Origin: Auanema rhodensis
Lineage: Eukaryota > Nematoda > Chromadorea > Rhabditida > Rhabditidae
Direction of reading: 5' to 3'
Length of the DNA stretch: 64,000 nucleotides
NCBI GenBank assembly: GCA_964057225.1
Contig: OZ059894.1
Location: 16,894,476 to 16,958,475, forward strand
Part shown: in pieces, positions 40,764-54,700 of the stretch
Numbering within the stretch: position 1 is the stretch's first letter
Layout of the letters: every line of letters begins with the position of its first letter
Made by a program: the position numbers and the translations under genes
Notes under the pieces: model-generated
The model's input: only the letters and a program-made list of their open reading frames with translations
Databases searched by the model: none
What the model was told of the DNA's origin: nothing

Positions 40764-43359
40764 TTCTTGATTTTGAACACAAAGAGTTGAAAAGAAGAAA
40801 ATTGAACAACGAAGATGAGGAGGAATAAGATGAAGAGAGAAAAGTACTACGAAGTGGGAAAAGTGATAAAGCATGTAGTACTTGCAGTTCAGATATTGTG
40901 ATTGTTAAAATAATAAAAAAAGTCTAAGAATAGTAAGTAAAAATACATTTATTCCTTCTATAACTTGACCAAAAGCATTCAAATTCATAGAATATTTCTA
41001 ATACATGTTATCAATGACATCACCAGAATATACTCAAACTTAAATCATGCAAACACGTCAAAAATACTTTTCGATAGGCTCACTTCTTCAAAACTAAAGA
41101 TTCATATTTAAGACGATTAACGGTCTATACATATCATAGTTTATATTTTCAATTTTTTTTTAATTTACAGAAAAAAAATTTTGAAATACAACATATAAAT
41201 CTTGATTTTCTATGAAGGAGATAGAAAAAGGGGGTAGTTTTAAAGCAAAAAAAAATAACAAAAGAAATATTTTCTTGGCTTCAGTGCTCTACAAATCATT
41301 TCAAAATGTTCATATTTAAATACAAAAATGTAATCTATCAAGTCTGTTTTCAATATCAACACATCCTCAATAGAATTATATACGTATAGTTAAGTTTATC
41401 ATAAAAATATCTCAAAAATACTTTTCAAAAAAGATTTTTGTTTCTGAAAAAGGCATATTTAAGCTTTTATTTATTTTTTTGATGAGGATATGGTGTGACT
41501 GTTGAAACATGAGATAGCTGTACTTAGTGTGTTTGTAAAGCTGTATATGTATTACTACAAAGCTGAAAGGAGAAAAGGAAAGGAGCATGTGGATGCCGGC
41601 TACCAGTGCTTTTTCAGCTTCTTATAGTCAGCAATGGCAAAAGCGTTTTAATGGCAAACGTTTAGGTAAGATTTAAATTGAAAACAATGGTCAAAGATGG
41701 AAATATTGAATTTTTGTAAATAATAAAAATCTTTTTTGATAGACGTGATGAAAAGTAACATAAATTATTGTTGAAAAGGAAAATAATTAATATATTTAAC
41801 TTATAGATTTAGCCTATCTCATCAAATGTGAATGATGTTAGTAAATTAACCTCTTAATTGAATATTTTCCATTGACTAAAGCGAAGTGAAGCTAAAGAGA
41901 AGAGAAGAGAGTTAAGACGAAAGTAAATGAAATATAATTATTTGAAATAAACTATATAAACTACATAAATAATAATAATATGTAATTGATTAAAGAATGA
42001 TATAACAAAGTATGTTTAATGATGAACGTCTTCACTTTTTAGATGATGATCTAAGTATATTTCAGTATACATACATATGTATATCATGCAATGAATACGA
42101 ATTTTTCATCGCAATACCAGGTAGATGAATTATCTCTATTTCCATTGAATTTTCTCTTTTCTTTTTGCAACATCAGAATATTCTTGGCCATCTGAGCCTC
42201 GTTATGCTGGCCAGAATATGAAAGTAGTAAGATATTTTGGTCTTAAAACTTAGAAGCATTGCTTGAATATCCAGAAAGACTTTGTGAGCTTCGTCAAGAA
42301 AATGGAAATATGAGAAAAAAATTTCTTTTGTAATTTGTTTCCAACAACTGTTAATTGTGTTTTAAGATCTTTAATATACATATGTATATACAAGTATGTT
42401 ATGGAATTGTAAGATCAAATTATAAGGATAGTATTTCCTAATAAGTAAGTACTATGATAATTTATTTTTCTTGAAAACGTTGAAGGTACTTTTGCCACAA
42501 GTGTGATAAACATAGTTTGGAAAAGATTCATCATTTCCGTTGAGTGGAACAAAAATAGAAAGATAACCGAAGAAGAAGAAGAAGAAGAAGAAGAAGTACT
42601 CAGAGCATTTGTCATTCTGTTTTCTTAGTGAACTTTGTATATCCTCTTAAGTATATCAATTTCACATTTTCTGATATTTCATCCATAGTTTTAAAGGATG
42701 AAGAATAAGTTCATTTTAATCTAAACTATACATAGATAAACATATTGTTTAAACTATGCTTAAACTATTTTGGAAAGAAAACTAAGTTTTAAAAGCAAAA
42801 AGGCAAGAGTAAACGATTTGAATTGTAATCTTTTCGCTTTCACCCGGACAAAAATAGAATAAAAAAACATTGAAAATTGAAAAAATGAAAAAGGATCGAG
42901 ATGACAAGAAATATCGGTAAATCACTTTTTAGCATGAATTTCCTTCACAATCTTTGTATGAGGCACAGAAATAGGAGAAAAAGTTTGTAATTTTTTTTCT
43001 TTTTGAAATTAAAAATAAATAAACTAAAATTGAGTATTTCCGAGCAAGCCAGAAACATATTCACAACAAACATAACAAATTATTGAAAATAATTCTATTC
43101 TTATATTTTAGTTGAGAGTTACGTGAACAAAGATGTTCACGTGACGTGAAAGATACGTGAAAGTATGCGATTAAGGGTCTTTTTCATGTTGAAAACTCTT
43201 TTACATACAAAGGAATATGAACGTGTATATGTATATGAGGGGTTATACATATGAATAGATAATGTTCTCAAATAACTAAAAGTTCACCTTTACTCAGTAT
43301 TATAGAATATTGTTTTCTATATATATATACACATCTATATATACATATCTATATATATA

Positions 43360-43411
<52 letters not shown>

Positions 43412-43663
43412 TTATATATTTATATACATATGTATCTATAATATACATGAAAAAGCCTAATTTTGTATTCTTTCATTTATTTACATTGATAAACAAATGT
43501 AAATTTGAATGATGTGTTTCTGATTATATAACGTACAACTTAATTTTATATTAAACTTGGATATATTTAAATATTTAATTATATTTATTTAGTACTTACT
43601 TCCTATATAAGAGAATAAGTTATTTTTCTATATATATATCTATCTATATATATTATATATACA

Positions 43664-43700
<37 letters not shown>

Positions 43701-46700
43701 ACAAACACATAACAAACAAATATTCCTTAATCAATTTACCTCGCCCCTCTCGTTTTTCACCTTTTTTTTTCTCTCATTATATTTGTTGTTCAAACCTAAA
43801 GCTCAGATGAAAAGTTTAATGTATACAATAATATATATCTATATAATATAAACATTATAATTCTTATACTTTATAAGAATTAATGAGATTCATGGTGACT
43901 GAAGTTCAATTCGTTGATCTGATCTTTTTGAGATTACCTCATATACCAACTACCATGTAGCTTTATGTATCAACAACTTCATTTAGATTCTTTAGATCAA
44001 ATTTGTATCCGTCTCCAATCAACTATTTTTTTTTGAATGAAGGAGACTACTATATCAGCGGTTTCCTTCCTTGTTTTTCTTTTTTTTCGTTATTTCCGTT
44101 GTTCCAATCTAGAACCAATTGAACTAAACCGAGATTTAGACGTTTTAGAAGACATCCTATTTCGATAGCCGTCAAGTTGTTTAAAGAAACTTAAACAGAT
44201 CTCTAATTACACTATTGAATCAAACAAAAAAACCTTTTTAGATCTCAAAGAACTAAAAAATGTTTTTATAATTTCTATATGAATATATATATATTCAATA
44301 TAAAAATTTATTTGTAAACTAAACTACATACTATATGTATATAGAGAGATGTCAGAATTTATTTATAATTCAAGACAAAACTATATCATCACATATACAC
44401 AAGAATGCTTTAGACTCAATGATCATTCTCTTCTTCATTTATGAATAAAAAATTTGAAAAAAAAGATAAAATGATTGATTAGTATAGCATGACGGAAAAT
44501 CTTTAATGTGTGATTTCATTTAGAGTTCAAACAAATTAGATATACAAAGTGTGTGATTATGTATGTAGTTAAGTTATTCACCGATAAATTAGTTAAACAA
44601 TTTGAACAATTATAAAGAATAGTTAAATAGAATTGAACAAAAGAATTAAGCTTAAGTTAATTTTCTTTACTTTTCATGATCTATAAGTTTTCTTGATGGA
44701 ATAACTGAAAATTAAGTTAAGGTAGGAAAAGAATAGCGAGATCATGATCAAAAACACGTCAGATTCAGCCTCATTCATGCAGTAAATCAGAAGTTTTAGT
44801 AAAAGGTAATTTAAGAAAAAAGTTTATGAGTCATGTAAGTTGGTAAGTCGTCACTACCAAATATGCTTGAGGAAGTAGACCTCCATGCACCCTCTTGAGT
44901 TGAGCTACATCTCAATACTAATGCTAATACATATGATGTTGATTTCCGGGTTCGAAAGCACAAAAGAAATGCAAAGGTCTGGAAAAACTCACATGGAGAT
45001 TCATAGTTTTCCGCTTTATACACATCATCAAGCTTGCAATTTCGGATAACATGTAACAAGCTTAAGGATTTAAAGACTCAAATTCCATAATTTACATAAA
45101 TGAATGTATGTAAGATGATAAGTTTCTTAGTTAGACTTCCTTTTCAAATTTCTTTTTTCCAGAAAAGGGTAACGAAACAGGAAGTTTTGAAAACAATCGA
45201 GTACTTTTAGAAAAATACATTTCTACCTTTTTTTTTGTTTAGAATTAGTATTCTGAAAATGTTGACTTCCTTCTACTTTTGAATAGCTTACATTCAAAAA
45301 ATAATTGCCAGCTTATACTTGTATATGATTTGTTTAACTCAATTTTTATATAAAATATTATTATGTATTTCAATAATACATATATTCATAACTTTCAATA
45401 TAGGTTAAAGATCTATAAAAAAATATTTTAAAATAACCATTTATAATAATTTATTTAATATAGTTTTTTATAAAACTTTTACTGCCTCTATATTAAAATT
45501 CAGAAAACAAATAGTTAAACTTACAACTTGAAGATAATCCATTATCTTTTTGTTGGTAAAAAAAATTGAAAACGATGAGAGACAGAGGATACTTTCCAAA
45601 TTCAGAATACGCGAAGTAAGGACGAGAAGTCAAGAATACGAGTATTTTCAGATAAGTTATTCAAATGATGCGATGTAATTTGAAAGAAGGGGCCAGAAAG
45701 ATGGGCAATAAGAGGGAAAAGTGTGCAATTGAATAGTTAGAGAGAGAAAGGGAGAGATAGTTTGTTGAGGTTTCGGAAATCTGAAGAGTTTAAGTTTGTG
45801 TGAGCAGAACAAACTCGCCAAGCAGAGCCAAATGAGTTGAACAAAAAGTGAAAAGTGGGAGGAGCTTTTAGATTGCCAAAGAAAAAAAGGATGGAGGGAG
45901 AAGCCGTTCCGAACCACAACTACAATACTTCTATTTGTAATCTACAACCATTATTCAGATAAAAACAGTCAAGTTTAGGTAAAAGTAGAAAAGGTTAGCA
46001 ATCAAATAGTTGTGAAAGCAATTATAATTCTAAGAATAGTTATTTTGAGACTTTTCAATAACCTTGATATCAGAATTCAAGTACAAATGTAATACTCATA
46101 CCCATGCACGTGCTATAATACAAAAGATGTTTTTCTCCTCTTTTCCAGCAAATCGTTGAATATTCGTAACTTTTGAGGAAAAAAATATTTCTTTTCAGTC
46201 TTTTGTCCTCAAAAATACAAACATTTGGAGATATTTTGAAGCTTTTTCATTATCTAAATGTATATATCAACATGAATCATCACATATTGATATAGCCATC
46301 ACAACAAAGGATTTTTTTAAATTTCGAACAGAATTTCAAGTGTTCATTTAAAATTCAACGTAAACGTCATTATTTCGAATAAGTAGAGGTTATTCACATG
46401 AAATTTTCCAAAAATCATGTTGTTTTTGTTTTTCCTTTTATTTTATTTTAAAAAAAATCTGTGAAATTACATAATTAAACTCACAGCGCTTTCTGATTTG
46501 AGTGCCATAATCCGATTCATAGTTAAAGCGTATGGAACCGGCCCTGCTGTACTGAGATGTGAACACTGAAAAAGACATTTTCTTTCAATCTGAAGAGTTT
46601 TCTCAAGCTTTTTCTGGCCCAAAAGAACGCTTTTTACGTCAAACGAACATATTTTAAACAATTCAACTGTTTATAGAAATATGCGATGAACCCGCTATGG

Positions 46701-47647
46701 TTAAGTATACATATTTCAATATTTTGAAACATTTTATATTCTAATTTTTTCAAAACAAAATGAATAATATGAAATAATCTTATGAATAATAAATAAAATA
46801 ATAATTGAAGTACCTCGAGTTGAGCTTCAGCTTTCAATGTGCTACGAGATTTGTTCTTTTTGGTATAAAGCCGTAAACGTATTGAAACTTGAGCAATATC
46901 ACCTGTAATACAAGGATACGACTTCATATTCTCTATTATATTTGAAATATTATTGTAAATATGATTTTCAGCTTTTATTCTATTTTGGCCTATTTAAAAA
47001 TTTTTTTCCTATTCATGTTCAATTTCTAACAATAGAATCTCTTTTTGGTTGTTACATTGCTCAAGTTTTAAAGTTTCTCAAATAAGAAACGATAATAGAT
47101 GACTTAATCCAACATAACTTGATGTGAAGTTGGATATGCAACCTAGAACGATCGTAATTTTTCAAAATTTGATTTAGATAAGGAAAAGGTAAAGTAATCA
47201 AAAAACAAATCTTTGAAGGTGAAATCCAATATATCAATAAGATAAATTAGTAATTGTTATTATATAAATCTTTTCTTTCTCAACTTTATTAATTTCAAAA
47301 AAAAAAAGAAAAAAGAAAAAATTAACTATAAGATGAAATATATATTAAAGTTATATGCATGAATAAACTATTAAATTATAGTTAATTAAATTATAAAGCA
47401 AATTTTCAAAAAAAGAAAACTTGTTTCGAATTTTTAATTGTATTCGATTTGTTATTAGAAATTGAAATGATGATAATTGCATTTCATGATCTAAATATCT
47501 TTACATAGTTATGATGTTATAACTATAAAAGTACAATATAACAAAAGAATCTGATAAGAAATCAAGAACTAGTTATAGAAACATCTTAAAGATACGTTTG
47601 AAATAAAAATCAGCATAAAATGATATAGCTTAGAAGACTGGAGAGAT

Positions 47648-47711
<64 letters not shown>

Positions 47712-47735
47712 GGAGAGAAAAAGAGCGATAGAGAA

Positions 47736-47806
<71 letters not shown>

Positions 47807-48778
47807 AAGAGAGATAAGTAAAAAAATTTTGTGCGTCAAATGCTCATCGTTCAACTCACTTTCTTCGACTTGACTGAAAAAAAATGTTTCTCCAAAGATC
47901 GGATTGTTTCCTGCAACTAGTGAAGTTTGCTGCTTAGGCACTTTAGCACAAGTTAAGCTCAGCCGCACCTGTAAATGTCATTTCCTTTTTAAGATACATA
48001 GTATATGAACCATAAAATCTAATATATTTGAACATTGATTATATAATATACGTATATACAAGAGAAGTTTCATCATGATCATTCATCAATCATGATTCAA
48101 ATAATAAAAATCACAGTTGAAATGAAGTAAAGTGAATGAAAACTTTTTTTTTTCGATTATAATAATTTACAAAAAGAAGTACAACCGTATATGTATATAG
48201 CAGCTGTTGTAGAAATAAATTTCACGTCAAATGTGAAAATAAAATATTTAACCCATAAATGAGCATATGTATATACGTTTATAAGTATATAATAATTATA
48301 TAAAATATAAAAAAATGTTTCGAAAAAAATTAAAATTTCATCCCATACAATTGAAACAAATTTTTAAAGAAAACTAATATATAGTATGTGACATAATATA
48401 TAATATAATATAACTTACACAACTTTGTTCTTCTGGATCAACGTCATCTGTGAGCAATTTGAGAATTTTAACTATGACTGTTTTCTTCTGGAGACTGTAT
48501 TGAGCTACTAAATGTAATTGACATTCTGAAGGTGTTCTATCAAACACATGATGATCAGCTAAATAGGAATGTAATGAAGCAACCTAAACGAATAATAAAT
48601 ATTAAAAATAAAAACAAAAAGCATATTATACTTCTGGATCATCAACAATTATCTTTGGCCTACGTTCATATTTCTCAAACTCATCATCACTGTACTGAGG
48701 ATAATTTCTTCTTATTGGTATCAGAAAGCTTCCTTGTGGGCAACATTGAAGAAAACAAGCTGATAAATATGAATACAT
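35760..48778 (-). CDS. Synaptotagmin-14/16-like protein with two C2 domains (375 aa)
   Basis: Ten exons on minus: 48632-48778, 48419-48583, 47860-47968, 46814-46902, 46485-46565, 37676-37798, 36870-36963, 36474-36589, 36064-36216, 35760-35810, all in phase. C2A starts near residue 70 (CQLHLVAQYSLQKKTVIVKI) and includes NPIFGETFFF and VSIRLRLY. A Ser/Asn-rich linker leads to C2B from ~238 (PELLISLSYD, DTFIKIVASG, MGWLAVGLNSSTPDAQEHW), ending KWHPLQPPE. These motifs match Syt14/16. The Asp residues that bind calcium in loop 3 are missing (TKKNKSR, QQVGVL), so it is probably a Ca2+-independent trafficking protein. The start chosen directly follows a gtttcag splice site; an upstream exon adding the membrane segment of vertebrate Syt14 cannot be excluded. 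Introns hold long GA repeats and span up to 8.7 kb. Confidence 0.88.
41587..42253 (+). CDS. Candidate small two-exon gene nested in the synaptotagmin intron (51 aa)
   Basis: Exon 1 (41587-41665) encodes MWMPATSAFSASYSQQWQKR and a few more residues before a strong donor (TTTAG|gtaag). A 511-nt intron ends in a good acceptor (gcaacatcag, 42176). Exon 2 (42177-42253) continues in frame with GEYSWPSEPRYAGQNMK and stops at TAG. A further 30-nt intron from 42224 is possible; downstream frames after 42253 are also protein-like (ending LCELRQENGNMRKKFLL in one frame). Composition differs from the surrounding purine repeats, and it lies opposite to its host. No family is recognised and no signal peptide is present. 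Moderate doubt remains because it is short. Confidence 0.4.
43317..43411. repeat. Long TA-rich microsatellite
   Basis: Tandem TA with CTATATA/ACATATA interruptions, followed by further TA to about 43700. Intronic. Confidence 0.9.
47651..47816. repeat. (GA)n microsatellite about 165 bp
   Basis: Nearly pure GA dinucleotides with AAAG/ATGA interruptions, purine on +, inside an intron of the synaptotagmin-like gene just 3' (on minus) of its third exon. Open frames over it (Ser/Leu runs) are artefacts. Confidence 0.95.
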
Positions 48779-48785
48779 CTGAAAC
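48779..48785 (-). promoter_or_regulatory. 3' splice site directly before the synaptotagmin-like ATG
   Basis: gtttcag|ATG on the minus strand. It is either a spliced-leader acceptor giving a message with almost no 5' UTR, or a cis acceptor for an upstream exon. Confidence 0.45.
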
Positions 48786-50446
48786 AATCATTATAAATGA
48801 ATATTTGAATTAAATTAATTCGCAAGATTGCAGATAAAATGCTTTAATTTTATCAATAAGCATAATGAAATAACGGTTAAAATATTAATAATTAAGTGAA
48901 AATATATGATATAACTGGAATAAAGCTGAAAGAAGTTTGAACAGAGTATGAGCAGAAGAAAATGTCAATGTAGATTAGCATGTATGGTGACTTAAAAAGA
49001 TTTTTCCAACATAAATGGTTAAGATACACGTAATATAAAGAAAATGAGAATAAAAAGGTAAAAACAGGATATGCAATGCTTGCTTTTTCCGTATATTGTG
49101 ACCCCCAGAAGAACTAGTAATAGTTAGAAAAAAATTACGATTAACTGAGAATGATGAAAAAAGAAAATTTGATATATATCTCATTTAATGAAAGAGAGGA
49201 AAAGTTTTCTTTTGTTTTTGTTCACATTATTTTTAAATGAAATAATTAATTATATAATTTGATAATTTAAAAAATATTATCATCTATAAATTATATATTT
49301 ACATAACATCAACTATAATTATTCATATACTTCTATGGATATACATACATACATAGAAATATATAATATTATAAATTTTTTGTTTATTTTGACTTTTATT
49401 TTTATTTTTTATTGCCAACGAAAACATTGAAAGTTAACTCAAAACTAGAATAGCAACAAATGTTTCAATTCACAGATATTGTAATACTTTGTGAATTTTT
49501 TTTATGCTTAGAACCTTAAATAATAGTAAAAAATAAACATAAAACTCGGTAAGTTTGTTAAAGCGATAACCTCAATTGGAATTTTTTGTACATCTGGATC
49601 CCAAGAACATAAAATGAGTAATGAAATAGAATTGTGTTGAAGCAATAGGGTAAGTTCGTATTTTAATTTTTAAATAAAATGAAGACAATGAAGAAAGAAA
49701 TTGGGTTTACTATTTGAAATTAATAGAATTGTGATTTATCAACTATATGATCATAATCATTATATCTCAAATGTTGTAGTTAACAGCAGTGAAATACTTA
49801 AAAAACTTCCAAAACTTAATGATTTAGGAACAAAAAGGAGAAAAAGGAAATTACTATGAAATACCTCCTACTCAACTGAATCGTTTCCATACGATTAGTG
49901 AAACTGAAGTTCAAATGACCTGTGATAAGCAAGATGAGTTGCCATTTAAAACTTCTCCAATATGAATTGGTTTTAATGAGATTGTGGCAATTTAGAGATT
50001 AATGATTAAACTAATATTATGAAATTCGAAAAAGAAAGAAAATTAGCCTATTTACAACTTTTTGTTTAAAAGGAAAACTTTTTCTTGTAACGATTGGGGG
50101 ATTTTTCGGCTGTGGAAATTCTTCCCAATGTCTGCAATATGGCAACAGTTGGTTTAAAATGGACATTATTCCATTGTTAATAGCTTCAGAAACAAAACGA
50201 TGTATGTAACTAATGTATGTATTGAACTATATCCGGAACAGTGGTATTCATTAAGTATGACGTAAACTTAGCTGAATATTTGTATGAAAGTTCAAAAAAT
50301 GACTAGTTTTATGATATACTATATTATGAATTTTGAGACCTTGATCTTTAATTGTTAAAGAAAAGCAATTTCAGAGCATGGTTGAAAGTAAAAGAAAGAA
50401 GTAATGATAGAGAGAGAATGGGGCAAGAAAGAAGAAAAGAGAGAGA

Positions 50447-50488
<42 letters not shown>

Positions 50489-51649
50489 AGAAAGAGGGAA
50501 GAATAAGAAAAAGAGGAGAAAGAATAACATTGAAGGTTGACTATGTGAATAAAGCCGAAACAGAAGGGCAAGAGGGTAAGCAATGTACGAAAGATGGATT
50601 ATAGCATATAGTTGTCTAGACCGATAAATGAACAGAAATAGTATTCAAACTTAAAAACAGTTTTTCAAAGTGCAGAAAACTATCGGAACAGAAAGTCAGA
50701 GTTGACTACAATGACTATGAATGAAAGGAATATATGGATATACATCTGTAGATATGATATTTGCTTCAATTGCTGATATAAAAACTATTTTATAATCATT
50801 CAAATAAATTTATGAAAGAAAAATGTTATAATGTATTAGAAACATTCAGTCAAGAAGTTTAGCTTGGCTTGTTGGGGTGTGTGGTGTATTTTATACTTCG
50901 ACTATTTATACATACGAAATCAGATGATGTGACTGAAAAATGAATGATGTCATGAACACTAAGAAAAGCTTGAACAAGAAATGAAGAGAAATATGTATCA
51001 AATAGAAAGAAAATGAAGGAGAACTGCAAATGAGAAGAGGAGTGAGATAAGATCGTTAGGTAGGAGGGTGGAAAAGAGAATTTAACAGTATCTCATCATA
51101 TCGACCACATTATTGTTAAATCCTTTATTCAAGTGCTCCACGAGTTAAACGCAATTTTCCATTAAACATGCGGTTTATGTACTAGAAAAAGCTATATTTA
51201 GTCTATCTATTTGGATAGGATCATCAAGATATATGATGAAGTATAGGGATTTTGACAATGATCAGACAAGTTTTCTCACATGTATTTAAAATTAAATAAT
51301 AAAATATTTAATGTTGTATGAACATTTGAAATTGAGAATTGTGAATATGATAGAGTTATAGACTGAACGAACTCAAAGCTCATGTTCAGTGTGAAGAAAG
51401 TTTCATGTATGACATAAAAATATTAAGAGGACTGGAGATGCATGAAAAGAGTAAAAGAGAAATAAAAAAAAAGCTAAAGAGAAATATGTAAAAAGGATAG
51501 CTAATATTGAATAGATAGAGGGAGGGTAAGAAAGAAAGAGAAAATGAGAGGGAGGGAACGAGGGAGGTAGAAAAAAATAGAAAAAGTGAAATAGACAGTT
51601 GAATGAGAAAAAAAGAGAGTTGAAGAAAAGAAATAAGAGAGAGAGAAAT

Positions 51650-51701
<52 letters not shown>

Positions 51702-54700
51702 ACAGGCAGGAAAAGGGGTGGAGAACGAGACTAGTCTGAATGCAACAGCTCAGTGCATATGAGTGATGTAGAATCATCGCGAGAATTACGTGAAATTCAC
51801 GTATACGTGTAATTATATTCAAATTAATGTTACCGCGATTAATAAACAGAAGATAACTGAACATAAGCAGAAATGTGAGAAAAATATTTTCTTTTTTTGA
51901 AAAATAAAATATTAGAGAATATGTTGGAATAAATTTTTGAACATGATTCTTGTTGCTGTTGTAGTAAGAAAATTTAAGTTAGAATTGACACATTGTCATA
52001 GCATCATTGTCTTATTTGTATACAAAATTAAAAAAATATTATAGCTTTTTCAATATTTTCAATAGTTTCAATAAGTAGACGATAGATTATTATAGAATAA
52101 AAATATTTTTTTCACATTATATAGTTTGGAAGAAGTCATAAGATTAGGAAGATGTATTGACTGACTGACAAACTACATGATCCTTGTATGAGCTAACAGC
52201 GTTCCTGCTGATCCACAATTAATTAGCTTTGAAGCATTCTCTACTTAAAGAAACTTCATGAGCAGTTTTATAATGAAACTAAAAACTAAATATGTTCCTT
52301 TTTTATTTTGATAATCAAAACAAACATAAATAAATAAATAAACATATATTATATATATTATTAATAAAAATGAATTTTTCATATAATCAGATACACTAAA
52401 TACACAAGATAAAATACGTTCTTACATCATGATTGATTCCAACTGTTATACTCTTCTTCGGTTTCAATTCATCAAAATAACAAGAAAGATATAAACAGAA
52501 AGACGATAGCTAACATTCCGTAAAAAAAACACAAAAAATCAAGATTTTTCTCAGGATTAATTTTTAATTTTTGTTCGGGAAATTGAGAAGTATTCAAACT
52601 GAATATCATAAAAATCAAACAAAAATCAAGTAAGAAAGAAAGAATAGATTTTAAATAAATATGCACATAAATGGCGTTTTTGAATGAATCAGGTTAATAA
52701 ATCACATTAATACTATAATTTAGATTTTCTTACATTATAATGATGAAGATGATGTTCAAAAAATGAAAAAAATGGAGTCAATGTGTCTCGTTCCATGAAA
52801 AATCTCTGAATGTATTCCAAAAATTTTTAAAATTCTTGGAAGTAGTTTTAAGATGAATATTTTTCTCTTAGATACATCTTCAACATGAATATCAGAATTC
52901 CGCTAAAAAAACGAAGACGACATGTAAACCTCAGCATGGAATAACAATGATACAACTGAAAATTCATTGTTTTTGTGGAAAAATTCAAGAAAACGCTTTG
53001 GAGGGAAGGTGAGTGTATATGTATACTAGAGCTTGTTGACATCATGCTTAAGAAAGTTTAAGTTCAGCGTTTAAGTACGTTTAACGTCGGAAATTGGGGA
53101 GAACGAGCATAAGGAATAATTTAAGATTTTTTGAGAAACAAATTGTTTTGCATGAAAATAACACATGATTCTCTCAACTTGATTAAAGTATTGTAATCTT
53201 AGAGCAAAAAAATATGATAACTTCAAGAATATTTTAATTTTTGAACATTCCATGTAAAGACTTCCCTACTAAAACATAATTATATATGAAGAAGGCTTTA
53301 CATCAGGAAAATATAATAGAACTTTTTCGTCTTTAAAAAAGAATAATAAGTAGTTTACCTTTTAGTTATATAACATATAAAAAATAAAAATAAGCATAGC
53401 TCAATAACGGTGGCGTGATCTAAAAAAAATCTCTGAAAACTACTATTGGCTTTAGTTTTCGTTTCAAAATTATATAGTAAGCATATAGTATGATGGCATT
53501 GCAAAATGAATGTTACAATTATTAATTGAAAAATGAAAAAATAATATTTAAAAGTTCAAAAGGTTATTGAAGTGAATATTAAATGTTGAGATTGTAATGC
53601 CTAAATAGGGTGCTGCTGTTTCAAAAAAAATGATGTAAATCAAGAAGCTCAGCCAAAAAGCTCATGAATACATGATGAACCAAAATGAATTGGTAACGAT
53701 GTGAACAGAGAGTTGAACCAAAACAGGGGAAAAATGACAAAAAGACAATAGAAAATGAAGAGGTGTTGAAGATGGTGAAGGAAAGAGTAAGAACAAGCTA
53801 GATGAAGAGGAAAAGATAAGTTGAAGATTGAAAGAGTAATGAAGAGTATAGAGCTAAGCAGTATGGTAAGGCTAATGTAGAAACAAAACAACAACAAATA
53901 CGTTTTTCTCTCTTCTTCAATGAATCTTTTGAATGGTGTAATGCAAATTTTAAAAAAATTCATACTTAAGCAATTAGCATTATTCCATTGCAGTTGTCTT
54001 TAAAGAAAGAAAAAAAATAGAAGAAAAAAGGAATTTTTATGTTCAATTATACTGTTTTTATATACTTAATTAGAGAAAAGAAAGCAAATTGAAAGAAGAA
54101 AAAAGGGATGAAGACAAGAAGAAGACAAATTTGGGCTTTCAAATGAAAAAGGGATGATTGTTTCATGTCATTTCACTACTAACTTAGAACAAACTGGATA
54201 TTGTTGAGACGAAACTAAAAGAAATCGCTAAATAAGGTTTTCATATAGTTGAATCGTTATAGTGCTTGTTGCAAAAATATATTCTAGCCATAACGATGTT
54301 TTGGGCCTAATAAATTTCTTTTTGAAATGGCCATTAGATATAGTTTGAACTTCTTATAAGATGAACTATGTATATGAAGCTTTTGCAGGAAAATATTAAT
54401 CAATGATTTCTTCCATATTAATGTTAAAAGGTAAATATGATTCAATATCTATTCATATAGTTAATATTTTAAATTCAAAAATCAATAAATAAAAATGAAG
54501 AATAGAATGAAATAGTAAATAGTAAAAGCTATGTGCTATATAACTATAAATCATATAACTTGGAGCCTTCATTTAATTTCCGTCAAATACACTCCTTCTC
54601 TAGGAGCCATCTCAATTACATTTACGTTTTCGTGAGCCTAGTTTGCTCTATAAATTTGAAAAAGAGTAACAGTGAATGATAGGAAGGCTGAGAGAGAGAA

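Larger units (their letters stand above)
37799..46484 (-). other. 8.7-kb intron of the synaptotagmin-like gene
   Basis: No exon of the host gene is needed here, since flanking exons join in phase 0. The + strand is mostly purine-rich, so the sense strand is pyrimidine-rich. It holds TA arrays (43317-43407, 43630-43700), a TATG repeat (about 40733-40764), a GAA run (about 42571-42596) and the nested + gene at 41.6 kb. A minus-strand frame at 44811-45059 (82 codons, beginning MLHVIRNCKLDDVYKAENYE) might be a cassette exon or a small gene but lacks clear support. Confidence 0.7.

Noticed and set aside
47630-47968. 112-codon minus frame
   Set aside because: The upper part is the real third synaptotagmin exon; the rest is read-through into the GA repeat giving Ser/Leu runs. 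A strong gtgag donor ends the exon at 47860.
50348-50604. Four overlapping frames on both strands
   Set aside because: All derive from a GA microsatellite (Arg/Glu or Ser/Leu repeats).
51403-51864. 153-codon minus frame, the longest in the window
   Set aside because: Most is Ser/Leu/Phe from GA repeats and T-rich DNA; no homology motif, no start context.
54569-54637. Minus terminal-exon-like piece ending EGVYLTEIK
   Set aside because: Two frames are equally protein-like from two weak acceptors (one basic, ending SRKRKCN), so it is not distinguishable from chance.
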